A stretch of 64,000 bases of DNA from the NCBI GenBank assembly GCA_051747385.1, contig JBNJGB010000015.1, positions 1 to 64,000 on the forward strand, in the 5' to 3' direction. Shown piece after piece: positions 49,311 to 57,722 of this stretch. The notes under the pieces are model-generated. The model did no database searches. It was not told the origin of the DNA and worked only from the letters and a program-made list of their open reading frames with translations. How positions within the stretch are numbered: the stretch's first letter is position 1; each line of letters opens with the position of its first letter. This stretch comes from JBNJGB01 sp051747385 (GTDB taxonomy: Bacteria > Myxococcota_A > UBA9042 > PHBI01 > JACKFB01). The position numbers were made by a program, and so were the translations under genes.

Positions 49311-50331
49311 ATAGGTAGCGGCGCTCGTGGGAGGCCTGCCAGGCCGAGCCGAGGACGCGGCGGAGGGTGGCGTCCACCTGGCCGGCGAGCTTCGTGCCGA
49401 GGCCCTGGCGCGCCTCCCAGCTCACCTGGAGGAGGTCCGCGTCGTCGACGGCCCGGATCAGCCAGTCGTCGCTGGTGGACACCTCGTCCACCAGGTTCAG
49501 CTCGGCGCCCTGGGAGCCGTACCAGTGCTCGCCGGTGGCGACGCGGTCCAGGTCCACCTCGGGGCGGTGGCGCTTCACGAACTCCTTGAAGAGCCCGTGG
49601 GTGTCGTCCATCTGCTCCTGGAACTTCCGGCGGCCCTTGTCGGTGTTCTCGGCGACGAGGGTGAGCGTGCGCTTGTACTCGCCGGCGGTCATGTACTCGA
49701 CGTCCACGTCGTGGTTCTTCAGGAGGCGGTGCACGTTGGGGACGGCGGCCGCCACGCCGATGGAGCCCACGATGGCGAAGGGCGCGGCCACCACGTGGTC
49801 GGCGACGCAGGCCATCATGTACCCGCCGCTGGCTGCGATCTTGTCCACCACGGCCGTGAGCCGGAGGCCCCGCCGCGTGATGCGCTCGAGCTGGGAGGCG
49901 GCGAGCCCGTAGCCGTAGACCAGGCCGCCTGCGCTCTTGAGCTTCAGCATCACCTCGTCGCCGTCCCGGGCCACGGCCAGCACCGCGGTGATCTCCCGGC
50001 GGAGGCTCTCGACCGCGGTGGCCTTCAGGTCCCCGTCGAAGTCCAGGACGAAGATCCGCTTGCGCTCCCCCGCCGTCTGCTTCTCCTGCTTCTTCCGCTC
50101 CTTGTCGGCCTTGCGCTCCTGCTTCCAGGCCTTCTTCGGCAGGGCCGCCTTCCGGATGGCGTTGCCCAGATCGCGGACGGCGTCGTTGAGGCGGCGGACC
50201 CGAAGCTCGCCGTCCTCGCCGCCGAAGCCGCGGCGCGACGCCTTGAGGATCGCACCCCACACGAAGAGCACGGCGAAGGCGACCGTGGCCACCTTCAGCA
50301 GGAAGATCCCATAGTCGACGAGGTGCTCCAT
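49309..50331 (-). CDS. sohB: SohB-type S49 signal-peptide peptidase family protease
   Basis: 340 residues from ATG 50331 behind GGGGGGAGA. One N-terminal membrane helix (GIFLLKVATVAFAVLFVWGA) and a Lys/Glu-rich cytoplasmic or periplasmic linker (KQERKADKERKKQEKQ) precede the S49 domain (from about residue 90: RIFVLDFDGDLKA). The nucleophile Ser lies in KIAASGGYMMACVAD and the general-base Lys in AGEYKRTLTLVAEN, as in SppA/SohB. It degrades signal peptides or misfolded membrane proteins. Lies 22 bp downstream of rtcB on the same strand, so it may be part of the archease-rtcB operon. Confidence 0.9.
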   Translation of the reverse strand: MEHLVDYGIFLLKVATVAFAVLFVWGAILKASRRGFGGEDGELRVRRLNDAVRDLGNAIRKAALPKKAWKQERKADKERKKQEKQTAGERKRIFVLDFDGDLKATAVESLRREITAVLAVARDGDEVMLKLKSAGGLVYGYGLAASQLERITRRGLRLTAVVDKIAASGGYMMACVADHVVAAPFAIVGSIGVAAAVPNVHRLLKNHDVDVEYMTAGEYKRTLTLVAENTDKGRRKFQEQMDDTHGLFKEFVKRHRPEVDLDRVATGEHWYGSQGAELNLVDEVSTSDDWLIRAVDDADLLQVSWEARQGLGTKLAGQVDATLRRVLGSAWQASHERRYL

Positions 50332-50353
50332 ATCTCCCCCCTTCCGTGGCGAC

Positions 50354-51787
50354 TCAGCCCTTCACGACCGCGAGGGGCTCCAGCCGGGCGACCTTGCGGG
50401 CGAGGCCGGCGCCGTGGATGACATCGACCACGTCCGCCACGTCCTTGTACGCCTCGGAGACCTCCTCGGCCACCGTCTTCTTGCTGTCGGAGCGCACGAA
50501 GATGCCCCGCTGCTCCAGCTCCCGGAAGATCTGGCGGCCCCGGGCCTGCTTGCGCGCCTGCGTCCGGGACATGCGGCGACCCGCCCCGTGACAGCTCGAG
50601 CCCCAGGACTCCTCCATGGCCCGCTCCGTCCCCGCGAGCACGAAGCTGTACCGGCCCATGTCGCCGGGCACGAGGACCGGCTGGCCCACGTCGCGGTATG
50701 CCCGGGGGACGTCCGGGTGCCCCGGGCCGAAGGCGCGGGTGGCGCCCTTCCGATGCACGCACAGGCGGCGCTTCTCGCCGTCCACCTCGTGCTCCTCCCA
50801 CTTCGCGATGTTGTGGCAGACGTCGTAGACGAGGCCGAGGCCCATGGACTCCGCCGACGCGCCGAAGAACTCCTCGAAGGCGCGCCGGACGAAGTGGGTC
50901 ATCATCTGGCGGTTGGCGAAGGCGTAGTTGACGGCGCAGGCCATCCCGGCGAAGTAGCGCGCCGCCTCGGGGCTCGTGAGCGGCGCCGCGCAGAGCTGCC
51001 GGTCGGGCAGGTCGATGCCGTACTTCTCCGAGGCCCTCAGCATGGCCCGGAGGTTGTCGTCGCAGACCTGGTAGCCCAGGCCGCGGCTCCCCGAGTGGAT
51101 CATCACGGTGACCCGGCCCTCCTCCAGGCCGAACGCGCGCGCGGCCGCCTCGTCGTAGACCTCCGCGACCCGCGACACCTCGCAGAAGTGGTTCCCGGAG
51201 CCCAGGGAGCCGAGCTGGGGCATGCCCCGCTTCCTCGCGCGGTCGGAGATGGCGTCGTCGTCGGCGCCCGGCATGCAGCCGTGCTCCTCGATGACGTCCA
51301 GGTCCTCCTTCCGGGCGAAGCCGTGGTCCACGCACCACCGGGCGCCCCGGTGGAGCACGTCCCGAAGCTCCCTGTCCGACAGGCCCACCGGGCTCCTGGA
51401 GCCGACGCCCGACGGGATGGCGTGGTGGAGCTCGATCGACAGGCGCTCCAGCCCGGGCCGGACGTCGGAGGCGGGGAGGTTCGTCCGCAGCAGGCGCACG
51501 CCGCAGTTGATGTCGTAGCCCACGCCGCCGGGCGACAGCACTCCCTGCTCCTCGTCGAAGGCGGCCACGCCGCCGATGGGGAAGCCGTAGCCCCAGTGGA
51601 TGTCCGGCATGGCGATGGACGCGCGGACGATGCCGGGCAGCCGCGCCACGTTGGCGACCTGCTGCGGGCTCTTGTCGCTCCGGATGTCCTCCATCATCGC
51701 GGCGCTCGCGAAGATGAGGCCCGGCACCCGCATCCCCTCGGTCGCGGGGATCCGCCAGCGATACTCGTCGACCTGCTCGAACTCCAT
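50354..51787 (-). CDS. rtcB: RNA-splicing ligase RtcB
   Basis: 477 residues from ATG 51787 behind GGAGGACCACC. Joins RNA 2',3'-cyclic phosphate or 3'-phosphate ends to 5'-OH ends with GTP and Mn2+. Signature residues: MPDIHWGYGFPIGGVAAFD, GGVGYDINCGVRLL (metal-binding Asp and Cys), GSLGSGNHFCEV and SGSRGLGYQVC (metal His), HNIAKWE, PGDMGRYSFVL, and SSCHGAGRRMSR carrying the guanylylated His. The gene for its cofactor archease is immediately upstream (24 bp gap). Confidence 0.96.
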   Translation of the reverse strand: MEFEQVDEYRWRIPATEGMRVPGLIFASAAMMEDIRSDKSPQQVANVARLPGIVRASIAMPDIHWGYGFPIGGVAAFDEEQGVLSPGGVGYDINCGVRLLRTNLPASDVRPGLERLSIELHHAIPSGVGSRSPVGLSDRELRDVLHRGARWCVDHGFARKEDLDVIEEHGCMPGADDDAISDRARKRGMPQLGSLGSGNHFCEVSRVAEVYDEAAARAFGLEEGRVTVMIHSGSRGLGYQVCDDNLRAMLRASEKYGIDLPDRQLCAAPLTSPEAARYFAGMACAVNYAFANRQMMTHFVRRAFEEFFGASAESMGLGLVYDVCHNIAKWEEHEVDGEKRRLCVHRKGATRAFGPGHPDVPRAYRDVGQPVLVPGDMGRYSFVLAGTERAMEESWGSSCHGAGRRMSRTQARKQARGRQIFRELEQRGIFVRSDSKKTVAEEVSEAYKDVADVVDVIHGAGLARKVARLEPLAVVKG

Positions 51788-51811
51788 GGTGGTCCTCCTC
51801 GCGGGCGGCGC

Positions 51812-52228
51812 TCACACGTCGATGACCACGCGGGCCGTCCAGCCGTCGTCGCGCTCCTCCAGGGAGAGATCGTGATAGGTGACGCTCTTCATCTCTGCGC
51901 GGACGCGTTCGAGGGCGTCGTCCTCGCCCCGGATCTCGGCGCGGAGGCCCTGCTCTCCGTCCAGCGTCGGCGTCCCCTCGGCGTAGAGGAAGCCGTCCGT
52001 GACGCCGAGGACCAGGATCTCGTTGAGCCACTGCACCAGGCGGTCCTCCCGGTCCAGGGCGTCCAGCGTCACGGTGCGCCGGGCCTCGCCCGCGACCTCC
52101 GCGCCCTCGGTGAGGACGTCCACGATCGCCCGTGCGCCCTCGGCCAGGAGGGCCTGCTCGGTCGGCGCGTGGAGCTCCAGGGCCAGATCGGCCGTGTGCT
52201 CGATCTGCCGATAGCCGCGTTGTGCCAT
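51812..52228 (-). CDS. Archease, RtcB activator
   Basis: 138 residues from ATG 52228. Archease motifs: IEHTADLALELHAPTEQALL (conserved HTAD), DREDRLVQWLNEILVLGVTD and SVTYHDLSLEERDDGW. It accelerates RtcB guanylylation and allows multiple turnover. Adjacent to and upstream of rtcB, the usual arrangement. Divergent from the HAD nucleotidase gene across 83 bp, which should hold both promoters. Confidence 0.93.
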   Translation of the reverse strand: MAQRGYRQIEHTADLALELHAPTEQALLAEGARAIVDVLTEGAEVAGEARRTVTLDALDREDRLVQWLNEILVLGVTDGFLYAEGTPTLDGEQGLRAEIRGEDDALERVRAEMKSVTYHDLSLEERDDGWTARVVIDV

Positions 52229-52311
52229 GGACCGAGGGTCGCACAGAGCCATGCCCGGCCCAAGGGGCGCTCGACGTCTGCTAGGCTCTCCTTCCACCCG
52301 GGAGGAGACCC

Positions 52312-53742
52312 GTGCCCGTACTGCCCGAGCGCCCACCCCGCGAGCGCGGCATCTTCTGCAACCGCACGCTGAACCTGCGGTCCATCCGCGCCATCGGCTA
52401 CGACATGGACTACACGCTCCTCCACTATCACGTGGACGTGTGGGAGGAGCGGGCCTACGCCTATGTGCGGGACACCCTCGCGGCCGACGGCTGGCCGGTG
52501 GAGGGCCTGCGCTTCGAGCCCGAGATGGTCATCCGCGGTCTCATCCTGGACCTGGAGCTGGGCAACGTCGTCAAGGCGAACCGCTTCGGCTACGTGAAGC
52601 AGTCGGCCCACGGGACGCGGGTGCTGCCCTTCGACGAGCAGCGGGCCGTGTACTCGCGGACCGTGGTGGACCTGGCGGAGCCGCGCTGGGTCTTCCTCAA
52701 CACGCTGTTCTCCATGTCGGAGGCCACGATCTACTCCCAGCTCGTGGACAAGCTGGACCGGCGCGAGCTCCCGGAGGTGTTGGGCTATCCGGAGCTGTAC
52801 GCCCGCGTCCGCCAGTCCATGGACGCCGCGCACATGGAGGGTCGGCTCAAGGCCGACATCGTCGCCGACCCGGCGCGCTACGTGGTGGGGGATCCGGAGG
52901 TGCCCCTCGCGCTCCTGGACCAGAAGGAGGCCGGCAAGAAGCTGCTCCTCATCACCAACTCGGAGTGGCCCTACACGCGCGACATGATGGCGTGGGCCTT
53001 CGACCCGCACCTGCCGGGCGACACGACTTGGCGGGACCTCTTCGACCTGAAGATCGTGTCGGCCCGGAAGCCGCTGTTCTTTCAGGTGGACAACCCGGTC
53101 TTCGAGGTGGTCGACGAGGAGGGCCTCCTGGCGCCGGTGCGGCGCGGCCTGCAGGACGGGGGCATCTACCTGGGCGGGAGCGCGAAGAAGCTGGAGGACC
53201 ACCTGGGCCTGGACGGCTCGCAGATCCTCTACGTGGGCGACCACGCCTACGCGGACGTGAACGTGTCGAAGAGCGTCCTGCGCTGGCGGACGGCCCTGGT
53301 CCTGCGCGAGCTGGAGGACGAGCTGAGCGTGCTCGCCGGGTTCGAGGAGGACCAGCGCCGGCTGGGCGCGGACATGGAGCGCAAGGCCGACCTGGAGCTG
53401 CGCCAGGCGGAGCTGCGGCTGGCCATGCAGCGCCTCGAGCGGGGCTACGGTCCGCAGCCCGACGCCTCCCGGGACGAGATCGCCGCGGAGCTGGACGAGG
53501 TGGGGGGCACCCTGCGGAGCCTGGACGCGGGCATCGCCCCCCTGGCGGCGCGCGCGAGCAGCCTCGCCAACGAGCGCTGGGGCCTCCTCATGCGGGCGGG
53601 CAACGACAAGAGCCACCTCGCCCGACAGGTGGAGCGGTACGCGGACATCTACCTGTCGCGGGTGTCGAACTTCCTGTACCACACGCCTTATCTCTACGTG
53701 CGCTCGCCCCGGAGCAGCCTGCCCCACGACGACCTCCGGTAG
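52312..53742 (+). CDS. HAD-IG family 5'-nucleotidase
   Basis: 476 residues from GTG 52312 behind GGAGGAGACCC. HAD motif I is AIGYDMDYTLLHYH with the nucleophile DMD. Motif II is LLLITNSEWPYT, Lys in ARKPLFF, and acidic motif IV is ILYVGDHAYADV. This matches the HAD superfamily IG 5'-nucleotidases (purine 5'-nucleotidase type, about 450-500 residues). A long helical segment from about residue 345 (EEDQRRLGADMERKADLELR) is probably a coiled coil. It presumably dephosphorylates nucleoside monophosphates in the cytosol. The dispersed GGGGTCAAG element begins at its stop. Confidence 0.9.
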   Translation: MPVLPERPPRERGIFCNRTLNLRSIRAIGYDMDYTLLHYHVDVWEERAYAYVRDTLAADGWPVEGLRFEPEMVIRGLILDLELGNVVKANRFGYVKQSAHGTRVLPFDEQRAVYSRTVVDLAEPRWVFLNTLFSMSEATIYSQLVDKLDRRELPEVLGYPELYARVRQSMDAAHMEGRLKADIVADPARYVVGDPEVPLALLDQKEAGKKLLLITNSEWPYTRDMMAWAFDPHLPGDTTWRDLFDLKIVSARKPLFFQVDNPVFEVVDEEGLLAPVRRGLQDGGIYLGGSAKKLEDHLGLDGSQILYVGDHAYADVNVSKSVLRWRTALVLRELEDELSVLAGFEEDQRRLGADMERKADLELRQAELRLAMQRLERGYGPQPDASRDEIAAELDEVGGTLRSLDAGIAPLAARASSLANERWGLLMRAGNDKSHLARQVERYADIYLSRVSNFLYHTPYLYVRSPRSSLPHDDLR

Positions 53743-53770
53743 GGGTCAAGCCTACTCATTTCTCATTTTT
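53741..53770 (+). repeat. Stop-adjacent GGGGTCAAGCC element, copy 2
   Basis: Reads AGGGGTCAAGCCTACTCATT then TCTCATTTTT, starting on the last two bases of the HAD gene TAG. Slightly divergent from the other copies (GCC for ACC, ATTTC for ACTTC). Confidence 0.85.
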
Positions 53771-53827
53771 CGGCGGGATCCGCCGCGGACTGGACGGGGC
53801 GGGCGGTCGTGATCAGGGTTGTGGCGC

Positions 53828-54496
53828 ATGCCGGACACGATCACCGTCTTCGCCTACGGCTCGCTCATGTTCTCGCCGGAGCTTCCCGATGCCCTGCTGC
53901 GCCGGGAGCGCGCCCGCCTGCCGGGCCACCGCCGGGACTTCAACAAGCGCAGTATCCCCCGCGGCTGTCCGGCCCGGGAGGCGCGCTGGCCGGGGCTGGA
54001 GGTGCCGGACGGGTTCGTGGCGGATGGCGCCCACCACTCCCTGGCGCTCGGGACCATGCCCGAGCCCGGGGCGGCCCTCGACGGGATGATCCTGACCTAT
54101 CCGCGGGACGTCGAGGACCTCCTCCTGGAGCACCTGAACCGGCGCGAGGGCGTTCGGGACGACCGCCCGCCGGAGGAGAACAGCTACGTGCGGGTCGTGG
54201 CGCCGGCGCGGACCCGGGCCGGCCGGGAGGTCGAGGCCGTGACCTACCTGTCCAACGACCGGGGCCGCTTCCACACCCCGGGCCTGACCCTCGAAGAGCA
54301 GGCGCGGGTCCTCCTCCACGCCACGCCTCGGGAGGATCGCGGCCGGGCCCTCGGCGTGCACTATCTCCTCGGAAGCCACCGCGCCCTGCGCGAGGGGGGC
54401 GTGACCGACGCGTACCTGGACGACCTCGTGGCCACCGTCGCCCGGCTGGAGGGTCCCTGGCAGGAGGCCCTCGCGCACGACCTCGGCCTGCGGTGA
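53828..54496 (+). CDS. Gamma-glutamylcyclotransferase (ChaC-like)
   Basis: 222 residues from ATG 53828. It begins with the family hallmark TVFAYGSLMFSPE (Y-G-S-L substrate loop). Then come LPGHRRDFNKRSIPRGCP, MPEPGAALDGMILTYP, and LNRREGVRDDRPPEENSYVR with candidate catalytic Glu, followed by AVTYLSNDRG. ChaC-like enzymes cleave glutathione or gamma-glutamyl peptides to 5-oxoproline; the exact substrate is not evident. Stands in a run of plus-strand housekeeping genes. Confidence 0.85.
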   Translation: MPDTITVFAYGSLMFSPELPDALLRRERARLPGHRRDFNKRSIPRGCPAREARWPGLEVPDGFVADGAHHSLALGTMPEPGAALDGMILTYPRDVEDLLLEHLNRREGVRDDRPPEENSYVRVVAPARTRAGREVEAVTYLSNDRGRFHTPGLTLEEQARVLLHATPREDRGRALGVHYLLGSHRALREGGVTDAYLDDLVATVARLEGPWQEALAHDLGLR

Positions 54497-54545
54497 CGGC
54501 GGCTTTCGGTTGATGTCCGCGCGCCGGTTCCTATGATTCGGGCGC

Positions 54546-54977
54546 ATGAAGCCCCTCCGCATCGACGGCCGCCTCAGCATCCCCGCGCAGGATCTCTCCT
54601 ACGAGTACGCCCGCTCCGGGGGACCCGGCGGCCAGCACGTCAACAAGACGGAGACCCTGGTGCGCCTGCGTCTGGACCTGGACGGGTGCAGGGTGCTCGA
54701 GCCTCCCGTGAAGCGCCGCCTGCGCAAGCGCTGGCCGGGACACGTCACCAAGGACGGCGAGTTCCTGGTCACCTCCGACGAGACCCGCTCCCGGAAGCGA
54801 AACACCAAGGACGCCCGCGAGCGCATGGCGAGCATGATCCGGCGGGCGCTCCAGCCCCCGAAGCGACGCCGGCCCACGCGTCCGACCCGGGCCAGCAAGC
54901 GCCGCCGGATCCGCGCGAAGCGTCACCGCGGGGAGATCAAGTCGCTCCGGGGCAAGGTCGGTCGGGACGACTGGTAG
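54546..54977 (+). CDS. arfB: ArfB/YaeJ-like ribosome rescue peptidyl-tRNA hydrolase
   Basis: 143 residues from ATG 54546. The release-factor GGQ domain reads YARSGGPGGQHVNKTETLVR, followed by LRKRWPGHVTKDGEFLV and SDETRSRKRNTKDARERM. A strongly basic C-terminal tail (PPKRRRPTRPTRASKRRRIR) is the part that, in ArfB, enters the empty mRNA channel of stalled ribosomes. It lacks the codon-recognition domains of RF1/RF2, and its length equals ArfB (about 140). It frees peptides from non-stop ribosomes. Confidence 0.9.
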   Translation: MKPLRIDGRLSIPAQDLSYEYARSGGPGGQHVNKTETLVRLRLDLDGCRVLEPPVKRRLRKRWPGHVTKDGEFLVTSDETRSRKRNTKDARERMASMIRRALQPPKRRRPTRPTRASKRRRIRAKRHRGEIKSLRGKVGRDDW

Positions 54978-54990
54978 TGCTCGGAGCGGA

Positions 54991-55515
54991 TCAGTCCATC
55001 TCCTGGAGCGCGCCGACGAGGGTCCGGCAGAAGACCGGCAGGTCGGGGGGCATCCGGCTGCTGATGAGGTTGCCGTCCCGGACCACCTCCCGGTCGACCC
55101 ACTCGGCGCCGGCGTTGTCCAGGTCGTCCCGGATAGAGAAGAAGCTGGTCACGGTGCGCCCGCGGACGATGCCGGCGGACGCGGCGACCCACCCGGCGTG
55201 GCAGATGAAGGCCACGATGCGGTTCGCCTCGTCGGCGGCGCGGACGAAGTCGATCATCGGCTGGTGGCGGCGCATCTTGTCAGGGGCGTAACCGCCCGGG
55301 ATGACCACGGCGTGGAAGGACTCGGCATCGGCGTCGTCGACCTTCCCGTCGACCTTCACGGGAAGGCCGTGCTTGCCCTGGTACGTGTCCTTCCCCGCGC
55401 CGAGGAGGGTGACCTCGCAGCCGGCCTCCTTCAGCCGGTAGTACGGAACCCACAGCTCCAGATCCTCGTAGACGTCCTCGGCGAGGATGGCGACGCGCTT
55501 GTGGTACGTGGGCAT
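54991..55515 (-). CDS. DJ-1/PfpI family protein
   Basis: 174 residues from ATG 55515 behind AGGAGGACACC. Class-I amidotransferase-like fold: RVAILAEDVYEDLELWVPYY with the conserved Glu, VVIPGGYAPDKMRR, IVAFICHAGWVAASAG with nucleophile Cys on the elbow and adjacent His, RTVTSFFSIRDDLDNAGAEW and a GNLISSR-P-DLPVF end. This is the YhbO/PfpI subgroup, described as stress-related deglycases or proteases; activity here is unproven. Convergent with arfB. Confidence 0.9.
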   Translation of the reverse strand: MPTYHKRVAILAEDVYEDLELWVPYYRLKEAGCEVTLLGAGKDTYQGKHGLPVKVDGKVDDADAESFHAVVIPGGYAPDKMRRHQPMIDFVRAADEANRIVAFICHAGWVAASAGIVRGRTVTSFFSIRDDLDNAGAEWVDREVVRDGNLISSRMPPDLPVFCRTLVGALQEMD

Positions 55516-55755
55516 GGTGTCCTCCTGTGCGATGGGGTCGGTCGGCGCGAGGACGCTGCAAGGCCCGTTCCCGACCGCGGAGGCCGGCGAGCCGGCCCGG
55601 GCCGGACGCCGGGTGTGGCGTGGAGGGACGGTCGAGTTGCGGTGATGGGGCGCGCCGACTCACGTGCGGACCGGGAGCCCTGGCCCGAGGCGGGAGCCGG
55701 TGGCTGGCACGCCGTCTGCATCGGATCGCGCGGCCCACCAGCCGAGGAGGTCGTC

Positions 55756-55953
55756 ATGAACTGGGATCTGGTGCACGGGGACTGGAAGGAGCTCCGACAC
55801 AAGGTGCTGATGCACTGGGATCAGCTCACGGAGGACGACGTGAAGTGGATCGGCGGTGACCGGGAGCGCTGGGTCCGCCGGTTGGAGGAGCGCACCGGGC
55901 GGGATCCCGCCGCGCTGGAGGAGGAGGTGGAGCGCTTCGTCCGCCGCGCCTGA
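55756..55953 (+). CDS. CsbD-like small stress protein
   Basis: 65 residues from ATG 55756, behind GAGGAGG. MNWDLVHGDWKELRHKVLMH, WDQLTEDDVKWIGGDRERW and RTGRDPAALEEEVERFV match the CsbD pattern (short helical stress-response proteins) residue for residue in spacing. The second Gly-rich W-x-GD turn is conserved. Molecular role unknown; usually induced by general stress. Confidence 0.85.
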   Translation: MNWDLVHGDWKELRHKVLMHWDQLTEDDVKWIGGDRERWVRRLEERTGRDPAALEEEVERFVRRA

Positions 55954-56060
55954 GGGCGCCGGAAACAGGGGCTCTGGGGACCGTCGTTGCGTCTCTGATG
56001 GCTCCGCCATAGGCTCTGCGCGCCGTCCGGGCGCCGATCGAGCCGACCTCCGGAGCCCCC

Positions 56061-57554
56061 ATGTCCCCTGCCGTCCCCCGCGCCGCCCTCTTGAGCCTCA
56101 CCCTCGCCATCGGCGTGGCGCTGCCCGCGCCCGCGGCCGCCGAGGTGGAGTGGGAGATCGGCGGCAAGCTCCGCTATCGGAGCCTGGTCCTGTCCGACTT
56201 CCCCGTCGACGCGGACGGGTTCCACCACGGCCAGGAGTCGTGGGGGACCGCGCAGGTCCGCATCCGGCCCGAGGTCCGCTTCACCGACGAGCTGCTGATC
56301 CACGCGGATCTCCAGGCCCTGAACGGCCAGATCCACGGCGACGACATCGATCTGGGCGGGGACGCGGTGATCCAGCCCTGGCGGGACACGCCCGTCGAGG
56401 ATCAGCTCATGGTCCGGGAGGCGTGGATCCAGGTCCCCATCGGGATCGGCCTCGTGCGGGTGGGCCGGATGACGTCCCACTGGGGCCTGGGCCTGGTCGC
56501 CAACGACGGCGACGAGGAGGCGTACGGCTTCGCGGACGCGACCCACGGCGACGTGGTCAACCGGGCCCTGGTCATCCTCCGGCCGTACCAGCGCGAGGAT
56601 GGGGACGGCGCCCTCATCGTCAGCGCAGGCGCCGATCTCGTCGAGCAGGACGAGCTGACGGACCGGGGCGAGGGGGACGACGCGTGGCAGGTCATCGGCG
56701 CGGTCGCGTGGCGCCAGGAGGCCTGGGAGCTGGGCACCTACGTGGCCTATCGGGACCTCACCCGCGACGACGGGCGGACGATCCAGGCCACGGCCGTCGA
56801 CCTGTCCGGCCGGTGGGAGCGGGCCCTGAGCGAGCGCTATCACCTGAAGCTGGCCTTCGAGGGGGCGGTCATCGTCGGCACCACCGACGAGTTCCGCTTC
56901 GAGGAGGCCCCCGAGGAGCAGGACGTGCGCCAGTTCGGCGGCGTCGTGAAGGGGGGCGTGTCGGACACCGAGACGGCGCTCCGCTACGGCCTCGAGGCCG
57001 GCTTCGCCTCGGGGGACGAGGACACGCAGGACGGGACGCTGCGCGCGATCCGGTTCGATCCGGCCTACAAGGTGGGGATGATCCTCTTCCACGAGGTCCT
57101 GGCCCGGGCCTCGGCGCGCGGCTACGACCGGGTGAGCGACCCGGCCCTGTCGGGCGTGCCGCCCCAGGGCGTGGAGCGCCTGCCGACCAACGGCTCCATC
57201 ACGAACGCGGCGTATCTCTTCCCGCAGATCGCGTGGGCGCCGTACTCGGGACGTCTGGTGGCACGCCTCGGCGCGCTGCTCGCCTTCGCGCCGGCGGACG
57301 TCGTGGATCCCTACGCCAGCGCGGAGGCCGGCGGTTTCAATCGCAACGCGTGGGGCAAGGCGGACGCCGACGGCCTCCTGGGCGTGGAGGTGGACGCGGG
57401 CCTCGAGGCCCACGTGAGGACGGAGGGCGTCCACGTCCGCATCGGCGCCCAGTACGGCGTGCTCGAGCCCGGCCCGGCCCTGGGTGCGGCGTCCGGGGCG
57501 GCTGAGCTGGGGACCGTCCACAAGGTGCGCCTGATGACCGACGTGCGCTGGTAG
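56061..57554 (+). CDS. Outer-membrane beta-barrel protein
   Basis: 497 residues with signal peptide (MSPAVPRAALLSLTLAIGVALPAPAAA). The mature part alternates amphipathic strands with acidic loops (GGKLRYRSLVLSDFP, AQVRIRPEVRFTDELLIHADL, LVRVGRMTSHWGLGLVAND, AWELGTYVAYRDLT) and ends in VRLMTDVRW, an aromatic C-terminal residue preferred by the BAM insertion machinery. The repeated AA-G-x-x-W patterns resemble alginate-export/porin-like barrels. Transported substrate unknown. Stands alone upstream of the protease gene. Confidence 0.75.
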   Translation: MSPAVPRAALLSLTLAIGVALPAPAAAEVEWEIGGKLRYRSLVLSDFPVDADGFHHGQESWGTAQVRIRPEVRFTDELLIHADLQALNGQIHGDDIDLGGDAVIQPWRDTPVEDQLMVREAWIQVPIGIGLVRVGRMTSHWGLGLVANDGDEEAYGFADATHGDVVNRALVILRPYQREDGDGALIVSAGADLVEQDELTDRGEGDDAWQVIGAVAWRQEAWELGTYVAYRDLTRDDGRTIQATAVDLSGRWERALSERYHLKLAFEGAVIVGTTDEFRFEEAPEEQDVRQFGGVVKGGVSDTETALRYGLEAGFASGDEDTQDGTLRAIRFDPAYKVGMILFHEVLARASARGYDRVSDPALSGVPPQGVERLPTNGSITNAAYLFPQIAWAPYSGRLVARLGALLAFAPADVVDPYASAEAGGFNRNAWGKADADGLLGVEVDAGLEAHVRTEGVHVRIGAQYGVLEPGPALGAASGAAELGTVHKVRLMTDVRW

Positions 57555-57665
57555 TCGTCGCGTCCGGCGGCGCAGGGTTCAGGAATCCGAACCGCCATCG
57601 CGGCGTTGCGCCCCGTCCGATCATGGCGCCGGCGGCTCTCGGATCCTACGCTCGCGCGCGAGCCT

Positions 57666-57690
57666 GACGCCCGACGCCCGACGCCCGACC
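57666..57690. repeat. GACGCCC heptanucleotide repeat
   Basis: About 3.5 copies of GACGCCC immediately upstream of the protease gene. Confidence 0.65.
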
Positions 57691-57722
57691 GGGGCCACGC
57701 GACCGCGAGAGAGGACCCCACG